NCBI RefSeq assembly: GCF_019722725.1
Contig: NZ_CP077941.1
Location: 1,426,001-1,490,000, forward strand
Reading direction: 5' to 3'
Length of the DNA: 64,000 bases
Source: Vreelandella profundi
GTDB taxonomy: Bacteria; Pseudomonadota; Gammaproteobacteria; Pseudomonadales; Halomonadaceae
The notes under the pieces: model-generated
Seen by the model: the letters and a program-made list of their open reading frames with translations, nothing else
What the model was told of the DNA's origin: nothing
Databases searched by the model: none
Program-made: the position numbers and the translations under genes
Shown here: positions 27,844 to 36,343 of the stretch, one piece after another
Numbering within the stretch: the stretch's first letter is position 1
Layout of the letters: each line of letters starts with the position of its first letter

Positions 27844-30561
27844 TTAATGTTTAAGTAGCAGCGTGCGATGCGTGCGCAGCCTTGCCATGGCGCGGTAAAG
27901 GTCTTCTAAGAGCTGCTTTACATGGTCTAAGCCACTGGTACGCAGGCGAGTTTCCAGCGTTTCTACCAGCAGCGCCAATTCAGGCGCCCCGCAGTAGCGG
28001 CTAGCGCCATTCAAACCGTGTACCCAATCTAGCAGCGTCGCCAAATTTTGCTGTGCGTAAGCACGGCGCATCTGCTGTTCACTCTCTTCAAGGCTATCAA
28101 TTAGCCGCGTTAGCTGCTCGCGCGCTAGGCCTTCTTTTCCGCCCGCCAGGTGCGCCCCCAGCTCCAAATCTACCGCCGGTAATGTCGCAGGCGCGGTGTT
28201 GGCATAGCGTGGCTTAGTGGCCATTTTAGCGCTGCTCGGTGAGGACGCTGGCGCTGTAAAATCAGCAAGCCGATGGGTATGGCCTAAAAACCGACGCAGT
28301 AGCTGGTGCAGCTGCGCCTCGTCGATGGGTTTAATGAGTACGTCATCTAAACCTTCCGCCAGCCACTTTTCGCGCTCACTGCTGAGTGCATGGGCGGTAA
28401 CGGCAACGATCGGACAGCGTGCCCAGGTGCGGCTCAGGCGGCGCAGCGCGCGAGTGGTCTGAACGCCGTCTAGCCCCGGCATGCGAATATCCATAAGCAC
28501 CATGTCAACATTGTTGTTGCGTGCGAATGCTAGTGCGTGATGACCGCTGTCTACCGCCGTGATGTGAATCGTCGGGCTTTCTAATATGCTTTTAAGCAGC
28601 TCCCGATTCGATGCATTATCGTCCACAATCAGCAGCTTTAAGATCGCCGATTCCGTAGGTGGTAAGCTCGCGTGGCCTGCAGGCTTGCTGGGTACGGGCG
28701 TAGGTAACAGCAGTTGGTGCAGCGACGTTGCCAATTGCTCGCGTGAAAAGGGCTTATAAAGCGTTTCTCCGCCATGAGTTAAGCGCATGGGCGGAAGATC
28801 AAAGCTATTGCTGTTGGCTAAAATCAACACCGGGCAGGGGGTTTGATCAATCACGGTTTGCCAGTGGATTTGACGTTCGGGGCTAAAATCATTGTGCTGT
28901 AGCGCTAAAATTAGCAGCTGCTCCTGCTCTGGAGCATCCAATGACATGGGCTTTGCTTGCCAGCGCTGAAGCAAATGCTCCAGCATATGCCGGGTGGGAA
29001 GATGCTCTTCATACAGGCGGATAGAGGGGTTGTTAAGGCTAATTTCCGGGGGGCGCTCAATGGCTTTATGCGCCAGCATTGGCAGCGTAAACGAGAACGT
29101 AGTCCCCGTGCCAAGCTCGCTTTCAACGCTGATCTCGCCGCCCATACGTTCAATCAGCTGACGGCAAATGGTAAGCCCTAGGCCGGTGCCGCCAAACTGG
29201 CGCGAATGACTGGGCTCTGCTTGTGTAAACGCGTTAAATAATGCCTGTTGATGAATGTCACTTAAGCCAATGCCGGTATCACTAACGCTGATGCTCAGCA
29301 CTACATGCTGACCTTCGTAGTTATCCAGCATGACGCGAACAATCACCTCTCCCTGATGGGTGAATTTAAGCGCATTGCTGATTAAGTTGTTCAATACTTG
29401 ATGGATGCGTAGCGGGTCGCCGCACAGCGGTGTCGGCACGTCGTCGTATACCATCGCCACTAAATGCAGCTGCTTGCGCTGGGCTTCTGGCGCGTGCAGC
29501 CCCATGACCTCATCGACCAGGGCCACGATATCAATATCGGCTTCTTCAAGGGTCAGGCGATTGGCCTCAAGCTTGGAAAAATCGAGCACGTCATTAACCA
29601 GCATTAGCAGGTTATCGCTGGCGCGATGCACGTGTTTAAGCCATTCCTGTTGGCGGGTGTCCATTGATGAGCGGCCCAACAGCCGGCAAAAGCCGATAAT
29701 GCCGTTCAGCGGTGTGCGGATTTCATGGCTCATATTGGCAAGAAATTCAGACTTTACGGCGTTTGCACGCAGCGCGCTGCGATGAGCCAAATCGAGCTTT
29801 ATGTTCTGTTCTTCAATGGTTTTCATTGATTCTTGCAGCTCGCTTGTTGCCTGCTCGATTTGCGTTTGCATATCGCGCTGCGACTGCTGAAAGTGCTCCG
29901 CAAGCGTATTGACATGAGTATAGAGCTGATAGAGTTCCGCGGCCCCTGAGGGCGCTAAGCGCAGCTGATAGTCGTCGCGGGATAGCCGATACAGAGCTTG
30001 ATTGGCTTCTTCAATATGCCGGGTAACGTATCGGCTGATGGCAAAGGCGATTAAAAACAGCAGCAGCCCCAGCAGCATGCCGCCCAGACTAAGGCTGGCA
30101 ATCAATTTATAACGCTCAAGAGTCAGCGCACGAATATCCATTTCTACATCCAGCCAGCCCAGCACAGTTAAATCGCTAGCGTTGACCGTCGTGAGTGGAA
30201 TGCGTAATCGCCACATCTCGTCATCAATAATAAGCTGCTGGTTTACCGGTGCACTCAGCGGCGCAGGCGTAGACTGGCCAAGTAGCAATACACGACTGCC
30301 TTGCTCATTAAACACCGCAACCGTTCGTAGTCCATTGAGGCTCAGTAGCTGGCGCGCTAAGTTCTTAAGCTGCTGAGCGTCGGCGTCAGCCATCGCCTCA
30401 CTGAGGCTGGGGGTCAGCAGTTCGACAGCATTTTCTAGGCGTTCTTTTTTCATGATATGCGTCTGGGCACCGTTCTGTATCACCAGGAATACGGCCATGA
30501 TGGCATATACCACAAGCGGTAAACCGAGCAAGGCAAACAGAAGACGGGTATTCAAAGACAT
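27844..30561 (-). CDS. barA: Hybrid sensor histidine kinase, BarA/GacS type
   Basis: About 905 residues in the inner membrane. Two membrane segments (about 7-29 and 152-176) flank a periplasmic sensor domain. A HAMP linker and coiled coil lead to the HisKA domain with His279 in MSHEIRTPLNG, an ATPase domain (GTGLGLTICRQL), a degenerate receiver-like stretch, a receiver with MVLMDIRMPG, and a C-terminal Hpt domain with HGLNGAS. This unorthodox layout matches BarA/GacS, which phosphorylates UvrY/GacA to induce small RNAs that sequester CsrA. The ATG at 30561 is preferred over an in-frame GTG at 30612 because it begins right before the first helix. Confidence 0.88.
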   Translation of the reverse strand: MSLNTRLLFALLGLPLVVYAIMAVFLVIQNGAQTHIMKKERLENAVELLTPSLSEAMADADAQQLKNLARQLLSLNGLRTVAVFNEQGSRVLLLGQSTPAPLSAPVNQQLIIDDEMWRLRIPLTTVNASDLTVLGWLDVEMDIRALTLERYKLIASLSLGGMLLGLLLFLIAFAISRYVTRHIEEANQALYRLSRDDYQLRLAPSGAAELYQLYTHVNTLAEHFQQSQRDMQTQIEQATSELQESMKTIEEQNIKLDLAHRSALRANAVKSEFLANMSHEIRTPLNGIIGFCRLLGRSSMDTRQQEWLKHVHRASDNLLMLVNDVLDFSKLEANRLTLEEADIDIVALVDEVMGLHAPEAQRKQLHLVAMVYDDVPTPLCGDPLRIHQVLNNLISNALKFTHQGEVIVRVMLDNYEGQHVVLSISVSDTGIGLSDIHQQALFNAFTQAEPSHSRQFGGTGLGLTICRQLIERMGGEISVESELGTGTTFSFTLPMLAHKAIERPPEISLNNPSIRLYEEHLPTRHMLEHLLQRWQAKPMSLDAPEQEQLLILALQHNDFSPERQIHWQTVIDQTPCPVLILANSNSFDLPPMRLTHGGETLYKPFSREQLATSLHQLLLPTPVPSKPAGHASLPPTESAILKLLIVDDNASNRELLKSILESPTIHITAVDSGHHALAFARNNNVDMVLMDIRMPGLDGVQTTRALRRLSRTWARCPIVAVTAHALSSEREKWLAEGLDDVLIKPIDEAQLHQLLRRFLGHTHRLADFTAPASSPSSAKMATKPRYANTAPATLPAVDLELGAHLAGGKEGLAREQLTRLIDSLEESEQQMRRAYAQQNLATLLDWVHGLNGASRYCGAPELALLVETLETRLRTSGLDHVKQLLEDLYRAMARLRTHRTLLLKH

Positions 30562-30652
30562 GAAAGAAGCTCGCTGATTCAATGAGGTTGCCTGTCCAGG
30601 CCGGGGCAGCACCGATATAATGCAGCATAACGGTTACGATAAGGAATGTTCG

Positions 30653-31597
30653 ATGAGCTATTTCAAGAGCGATCCCAAAAACGATATCAAGAACGATATC
30701 AAGAACTATCCTACGCTAGAAGATGTGGTGGGCAATACGCCGCTGGTGCGCCTGAAGCGTATTAGCGCAGGGCGTAACAATACGCTGCTAGCCAAACTTG
30801 AAGGTAATAACCCCGCGGGGTCGGTTAAAGACCGCCCGGCACTGTCTATGCTCATGGAGGCAGAAGCCCGCGGTGAGATTTCTCCCGGCGATACGCTGAT
30901 AGAGGCAACCTCAGGCAATACCGGGATTGCGCTGGCCATGGCGGCGGCTATTAAAGGCTATCAGATGGTGCTGGTAATGCCGGAAAACGCCTCGGACGAG
31001 CGTAAGCAGGCAATGGCCGCCTACGGGGCGAAATTAATTTCGGCCAGCAAGTCAGGCGGAATGGAAGGGGCACGCGACATTGCGGATGGCATGATCGCAA
31101 GAGGAGAGGGTAAGCCGCTCAATCAGTTCGCTAACCCGGATAATCCGCTGGCGCATTACCGTACTACCGGCCCTGAGGTATGGCAGCAAACGGGCGGTGA
31201 AGTGACACACTTTGTGAGTTCTATGGGCACCACCGGTACCATCATGGGCGTATCGCGCTATTTGAAAGAGCAGAATCCGGCGATTCAAATTGTTGGCTTG
31301 CAGCCTGCAGATGGTGCCAGTATTGCCGGAATACGGCGTTGGCCAAAAGAATATCTGCCGGCTATTTTTGAAGCCCCCCGCGTGGACGTCACGCTGGATA
31401 TCGGTCAGCAAGAGGCGGAAGAGCACATGCGACGTCTAGCGCGTGAAGAGGGCATCTTAGCGGGCGTGTCCTCCGGTGGTAGCTTGGCCGGTGCGCTGCG
31501 TATCGCCGAGCAAACGGAAAACGCTGTGATCGTGTTTATCGTCTGTGACCGTGGTGACCGGTATCTTTCCACCGGCCTTTTTGCCCCAGGAGTATAA
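30653..31597 (+). CDS. cysM: Cysteine synthase B
   Basis: 314-residue PLP enzyme that makes cysteine (or S-sulfocysteine from thiosulfate) from O-acetylserine. The PLP lysine is Lys59 in GNNPAGSVKDR, with TSGNTGIALAMAAA and SMGTTGTIMGVSRYL binding PLP. WPKEYLPAIF and the shorter C-terminus point to CysM rather than CysK. The ATG at 30653 has AAGGA nearby. The N-terminus is about a dozen residues longer than in E. coli and includes a duplicated DIKN segment from a 12-base repeat. Divergent from the histidine kinase. Confidence 0.92.
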   Translation: MSYFKSDPKNDIKNDIKNYPTLEDVVGNTPLVRLKRISAGRNNTLLAKLEGNNPAGSVKDRPALSMLMEAEARGEISPGDTLIEATSGNTGIALAMAAAIKGYQMVLVMPENASDERKQAMAAYGAKLISASKSGGMEGARDIADGMIARGEGKPLNQFANPDNPLAHYRTTGPEVWQQTGGEVTHFVSSMGTTGTIMGVSRYLKEQNPAIQIVGLQPADGASIAGIRRWPKEYLPAIFEAPRVDVTLDIGQQEAEEHMRRLAREEGILAGVSSGGSLAGALRIAEQTENAVIVFIVCDRGDRYLSTGLFAPGV

Positions 31598-31599
31598 CG

Positions 31600-33000
31600 A
31601 TGGCCATGTTGGGAAAGCGGCGGCCACCAAGGCCTGCATCGGGACATTCAGGCTTAGCGGGTACGCCAGGTGGCAAAGGGGTGCATGCCCTCTCCGAAGA
31701 TAGCTCACCGCTGGTGATTGAACGCTTAGCGCACGATGGCCGTGGCGTTGCCCACGCGGCCAACGGTAAAACCGTGTTTGTGGCTCAGGCACTGCCGGGT
31801 GAGCGGGTTGACGTAGCCATTCACTTGACGCGTAAACGCTTTGATGAAGCGCATATCAAAACACTGCTGACCACCTCTGAGCAGCGCGTAGCGCCACCGT
31901 GCCCGCATTTTGGTCGCTGCGGCGGCTGCGATTTGCAGCATTTAAATATTGCTGCGCAGCGCGCGCATAAGCGTGAAGTAGTGCGCGACCTCTTTGCTCG
32001 TCAAGGTATTACGCTGAGCGATATTGGCTCGATTCAGGGCAGTGACCTAGGCTACCGGCGGCGTGCTCGGCTAGGCGTTAAAGTGGATAGCCAAGGCAGT
32101 ACCCATCTTGGTTTTCGGGCGGCCCATAGCCATCGCCTGGTCGACATTGAGCGTTGCCCGGTACTGGTTGATTCCTTACAGCAGCTGCTAGCGCCCCTGC
32201 GTGAGCTGCTAACAACGCTAGAGGCTCCGCGCCAGGTAGGTCATATCGAACTACTGGCAACGGCCAGCGTGCAGGTAGTTTTAGTGCGTCAGTTAAAAGA
32301 ACATGCGCCGGACGCCGAGCGCTGGAAAGCCTTTGCAAAAGGCCAGCGGGTAGCGTTAGGCACTTGGCTGGGGCGCGAAACGCCCACGCTGCACTGGGAT
32401 GGTGCGCCGCCGGTGCTAGAAGAATCGCTGACGCTTGATGGGCAGCTGCCGCTAGCGCTGAGCTTTGCACCGGGCGATTTTTTACAGGTCAACGCCCAGG
32501 TTAACCAGCAAATGGTGGCTCAGGTGATTGCATGGCTAGCACCCAAGCCTGGGCAAAAAATACTCGACCTGTTTGCGGGTATTGGTAATTTCAGCCTGCC
32601 TATCGCGGCAGCCGGAGCTGAGGTACATGCAGTAGAAGGGAACCCCGCTATGGTCGCGCGCATTGGCGCTAACGCTGCGCGTAATCAGCTGGTGGTGAGC
32701 AGTGAGCAGGGGGATTTGAGCGACCCCGCGAACGTTAAGGCGCTGTTAGCCGCTCATCGCGATAGTGACGCGCTGGTGCTTGATCCGCCGCGCATCGGCG
32801 GTGAAGCGATTTGTCAGGCGCTGGCACATCACCGCGTGCCTAGAGTGGCCTATATTTCCTGTGATCCCGCAACGCTTGCCCGAGATGCGGCACATCTTGT
32901 GCATGCGGGTTACCGTGTGAGGCAAGTAGCCGTCGCTGATATGTTCCTTCACACTGCGCATATGGAAACGCTGGTGCTGTTTGAAGCTGAGGGTGCTTAA
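31600..33000 (+). CDS. rlmD: 23S rRNA (uracil-1939-C5)-methyltransferase
   Basis: 466-residue SAM-dependent RNA methyltransferase. A TRAM domain (about 32-92) is followed by the iron-sulfur cysteines Cys101, Cys107, Cys110 (CPHFGRCGGC) and Cys186. The Rossmann fold has LDLFAGIGNFSLP, then LDPPR, and the catalytic cysteine is in YISCDPATLARD. The ATG lies two bases after the cysM stop, so the two are cotranscribed. relA follows after 159 bases, as in E. coli (rumA-relA-mazG). Confidence 0.94.
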   Translation: MAMLGKRRPPRPASGHSGLAGTPGGKGVHALSEDSSPLVIERLAHDGRGVAHAANGKTVFVAQALPGERVDVAIHLTRKRFDEAHIKTLLTTSEQRVAPPCPHFGRCGGCDLQHLNIAAQRAHKREVVRDLFARQGITLSDIGSIQGSDLGYRRRARLGVKVDSQGSTHLGFRAAHSHRLVDIERCPVLVDSLQQLLAPLRELLTTLEAPRQVGHIELLATASVQVVLVRQLKEHAPDAERWKAFAKGQRVALGTWLGRETPTLHWDGAPPVLEESLTLDGQLPLALSFAPGDFLQVNAQVNQQMVAQVIAWLAPKPGQKILDLFAGIGNFSLPIAAAGAEVHAVEGNPAMVARIGANAARNQLVVSSEQGDLSDPANVKALLAAHRDSDALVLDPPRIGGEAICQALAHHRVPRVAYISCDPATLARDAAHLVHAGYRVRQVAVADMFLHTAHMETLVLFEAEGA

Positions 33001-33159
33001 GTAAATGGTTATAAGTAAATAGTGTTTAAGCTGTTGTTAGTTAAGTAGATGCTTTATAGGGTGATAGGTTGGAAGTGCCGGGGCTTATGTTCGCCCATCG
33101 CATCGAGCCACGGAGGCGGTCGTGTGGAAGTCGCTTCTCTGAATGGATGAATTATTGTC

Positions 33160-35436
33160 ATGGTAAAAGTGCGTGAAGACCAGCCGCTCACCGCTAGCGG
33201 GCAGGTAGACATACAAAAATGGTTAACGCACCTGCAAGAAGATGTGCGCCTAAGGGATCCTGAGCGATTAATCGACGCCTGTAAGCTAGCCGAAACGCTG
33301 GAACTTGAGGCCCCGCGTACGCATCGCGTTTGGCTGTCACCCGGCTCTAGTTTCCGAATGGGGCTGGAAATGGCGGATATTTTAGGTGATTTGAAGCTCG
33401 ATCAAGCCACCCTGGAAGCCGCTGTGCTCTATCGCTCGGTGCGAGAGGGCTTACTCAGCCTTGAAGGCGTCTCCAAGCGTTTTGGCAGTGAAGTCTCTGG
33501 CCTAATTGATGGCGTATTGCAAATGGCCGCTATCAGCTACCCGCTAGCGCCTGACCATGCTATGGGGCAGCATAATCAGCAGGAAAATCTGCGCAAAATG
33601 CTGGTTAATATGGTTAGCGATGTGCGCGTGGCGCTGATCAAAATCGCCGAGCGTACCTGTGCGCTTCGACAGGTCAAAGACGCGCCGCTGGAAAAGTGTT
33701 TACAGGTTGCCCGCGAGGTTGCCGACATTTATGCGCCGCTGGCGCATCGTTTGGGGGTTGGCCAACTTAAGTGGGAGCTGGAAGACCTCTCGTTTCGCTA
33801 TTTGCACGAAGATGAATACAAAGCGATTGCTAAGCTGCTGGCGGAAAAGCGTCTTGATCGCGACAGGTATATTCATGACGTTGTAGAAACCATCAAAGCC
33901 TTGATGGAAGCCCAGCGCATCCATCGCTACGACGTGGATGGCCGCGCAAAGCACATCTACTCGATCTGGCGAAAGATGAAGCGCAAGCGGATCGACTTTT
34001 CCCAGGTGAACGATGTGCGCGCCGTGCGCATTTTGGTGCCTGAGGTGACCGACTGCTACACCGTGCTAGGGATTATCCACTCGCGCTGGCATCACGTGCC
34101 TAACGAGTTCGACGACTATATCGCCAACCCCAAAAAAAATGGCTATCAGTCACTGCATACGGCCGTTATGGGGCCGGAAAACAAGGTACTGGAAATTCAG
34201 ATTCGCACCTTCGCCATGCACGAAGAAGCCGAGCTTGGCGTTTGCGCCCACTGGCGCTACAAAGGCCACGATACCAACGCTAAAAGCCGAAGCTACGAAG
34301 ATAAAATCGCTTGGCTGCGTCAAGTGCTTGAGTGGCAGGACGAGGTGGGCGGCTTTGGCGATCTTCGCGAGGGACTGTCCAGCGATGTCGCCCCTGACCG
34401 TATCTATGTTTTTACCCCCGATGGTCACGTGATTGACTTGCCGCGCGTTGCTACGCCCATCGATTTTGCGTACCGCGTGCACACGGAAATCGGCCACCGC
34501 TGCCGGGGCGCCAAAATTAACGGCCGCATTGTGCCGCTGACGTATAAGTTGAAAACAGGTCAGCAGGTGGAAATTCTAACGGCTACTAAAGGCGGGCCGA
34601 GCCGCGACTGGCTAAACCCTAGCCTGGGCTACGTGCGAACTTCTCGCGGCAGAGCCAAAATACAAGCGTGGTTTAAGCACCAGGCGAGGGATCAAAACCT
34701 CGATGAAGGGCGAGCGCTGTTTGACCGCGAGATGCGCCGTCTAGATGTAGAAGACCTTGATCTGCCTAGATTGGCGAAGGCCGTGAACTACCTCAATGCT
34801 GAGGATATGTACGCCGCGATCGGTGCCGGTGATTTACGCATTGGCCAAGTGCTTCACCAAGCGCAGCAGCTGTTCGGTGAGACCGATGACCAAGAGCAGC
34901 TCGACCGGCTGCTCGCTAAGCCGAAGCGTCAATCGAGCAAGGCTACGAAAAGCGATATTACCGTGCTTGGCGTGGGTAATCTCAAAACCAGTATGGCGAA
35001 TTGCTGCCGCCCGGTGCCCGGTGAGCCTATCGTTGGCTTTATCACTCAAGGGCGTGGCGTCACCGTTCATCGCCAGGACTGCAGCAATATTCTGCAATTG
35101 CGCCTGGACGAGCCTCAACGCATTATCGAGGTAGAGTGGGGCGAGCGTGCCCAGACGCGCTATCCGGTGACGATTGAAATCCAAGCCTGGGATCGTTCGG
35201 GGCTGCTGCGTGATGTCACCAGCTTATTGGGTAATGAAAAGGTCAACGTGCTCGCCGTCAATACCTTAACCAATACCGACGAGAGCATCGCTCGTCTGCG
35301 GATTACCCTGGAAGTGGACGGCCTTGAGTCACTGGGTCGCCTGTTTTCACGCATTCAGCAGTTGCCTAACGTCACCGAAGTGCGCCGCCTGCGTAATGCC
35401 GACCCCGATCAACAAAGTCGTAAGGGAGGAGCATAA
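33160..35436 (+). CDS. relA: GTP pyrophosphokinase RelA
   Basis: 758-residue ribosome-bound (p)ppGpp synthetase of the stringent response. The N-terminal hydrolase-like domain lacks the HDxxED metal motif, so it should be synthetase only. The synthetase domain (about 255-400) has RAKHIYSIWRKM, DVRAVRILV and NGYQSLHTAV. A TGS domain (about 408-468) follows, then an ACT domain at the C-terminus. Its stop overlaps the mazG start by one base. Confidence 0.95.
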   Translation: MVKVREDQPLTASGQVDIQKWLTHLQEDVRLRDPERLIDACKLAETLELEAPRTHRVWLSPGSSFRMGLEMADILGDLKLDQATLEAAVLYRSVREGLLSLEGVSKRFGSEVSGLIDGVLQMAAISYPLAPDHAMGQHNQQENLRKMLVNMVSDVRVALIKIAERTCALRQVKDAPLEKCLQVAREVADIYAPLAHRLGVGQLKWELEDLSFRYLHEDEYKAIAKLLAEKRLDRDRYIHDVVETIKALMEAQRIHRYDVDGRAKHIYSIWRKMKRKRIDFSQVNDVRAVRILVPEVTDCYTVLGIIHSRWHHVPNEFDDYIANPKKNGYQSLHTAVMGPENKVLEIQIRTFAMHEEAELGVCAHWRYKGHDTNAKSRSYEDKIAWLRQVLEWQDEVGGFGDLREGLSSDVAPDRIYVFTPDGHVIDLPRVATPIDFAYRVHTEIGHRCRGAKINGRIVPLTYKLKTGQQVEILTATKGGPSRDWLNPSLGYVRTSRGRAKIQAWFKHQARDQNLDEGRALFDREMRRLDVEDLDLPRLAKAVNYLNAEDMYAAIGAGDLRIGQVLHQAQQLFGETDDQEQLDRLLAKPKRQSSKATKSDITVLGVGNLKTSMANCCRPVPGEPIVGFITQGRGVTVHRQDCSNILQLRLDEPQRIIEVEWGERAQTRYPVTIEIQAWDRSGLLRDVTSLLGNEKVNVLAVNTLTNTDESIARLRITLEVDGLESLGRLFSRIQQLPNVTEVRRLRNADPDQQSRKGGA

Positions 35437-36290
35437 TGCGCCACCGTATGGATGATCTGCTGACCCTAATGCAGGTACTGCGCGATCGTGAGCAGGGCTG
35501 CCCGTGGGATCTGCAGCAGGATTGGGACAGCATCGTTCCGCACACCTTGGAAGAGGCGTATGAAGTGGCCGATGCCATTGAACGACGTGCTTTTGATGAA
35601 CTGCCCGGTGAGCTAGGTGACCTGCTTTTTCAAGTGATTTATTACGCCCAGTTTGGTGCAGAGGAGCAGCGCTTCGACTTTGCTGACATTGTCGATACGC
35701 TAACCGCTAAAATGCTGCGCCGTCATCCGCATGTATTTCCCGGCGGCACGCTTGTCTCGCGGCGTCCGCCGGGCGTCAGCGCTGAAGAGGTGCAAACTCA
35801 GCAGGTCAATAGCCGCTGGGAGTCGCTGAAAGCCGAAGAACGTGAGGAAAGAGCGCGTGCCGAAAGAGCCGCCGATACGCCGTCGGTACTCGACAATGTG
35901 CCGAGAACGCTACCTGCACTTAGCCGCGCCGCCAAGCTGTCTAAACGGGCCGCAAGGGTGGGCTTTGATTGGCCAGATGCTCAAGGCGTGATAGCTAAAA
36001 TTCGTGAGGAGTTGGCCGAAGTCGAGGAGGCGCTCGCCGCCGGTGACCAGCGGCATGCCCAAGAAGAAGTGGGCGATCTGCTGTTTGCGGTAACTAATCT
36101 TGCCCGCACGCTCAATGCAGACCCTGAACAGTGCCTGCGCGCCACTAATGCAAAATTTGAGCGCCGCTTTCGCCATGTTGAACGCGAACTGAGCGCTGCC
36201 CAGCGGCCGCTACAAGATGCCTCTCTAGATGAAATGGAGGCCCACTGGCAGGCAGCTAAAGCACAAGAAAAACAACCCAGTCATTCCTGA
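35436..36290 (+). CDS. mazG: Nucleoside triphosphate pyrophosphohydrolase MazG
   Basis: 284-residue all-alpha NTP pyrophosphatase. It has two MazG domains: an N-terminal one with CPWDLQQDWDSI and EEAYEVADAI followed by ELPGELGDLLFQV, and a C-terminal one with EELAEVEEAL and EEVGDLLFAV. In E. coli it lowers ppGpp and cleans the nucleotide pool. It starts one base inside the relA stop, a conserved order suggesting a joint role in starvation. Confidence 0.93.
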   Translation: MRHRMDDLLTLMQVLRDREQGCPWDLQQDWDSIVPHTLEEAYEVADAIERRAFDELPGELGDLLFQVIYYAQFGAEEQRFDFADIVDTLTAKMLRRHPHVFPGGTLVSRRPPGVSAEEVQTQQVNSRWESLKAEEREERARAERAADTPSVLDNVPRTLPALSRAAKLSKRAARVGFDWPDAQGVIAKIREELAEVEEALAAGDQRHAQEEVGDLLFAVTNLARTLNADPEQCLRATNAKFERRFRHVERELSAAQRPLQDASLDEMEAHWQAAKAQEKQPSHS

Positions 36291-36343
36291 TTTAATCATG
36301 CTTAATCTAATGATAATGCGACCCCTGCAAGGAGGCCATGCCA

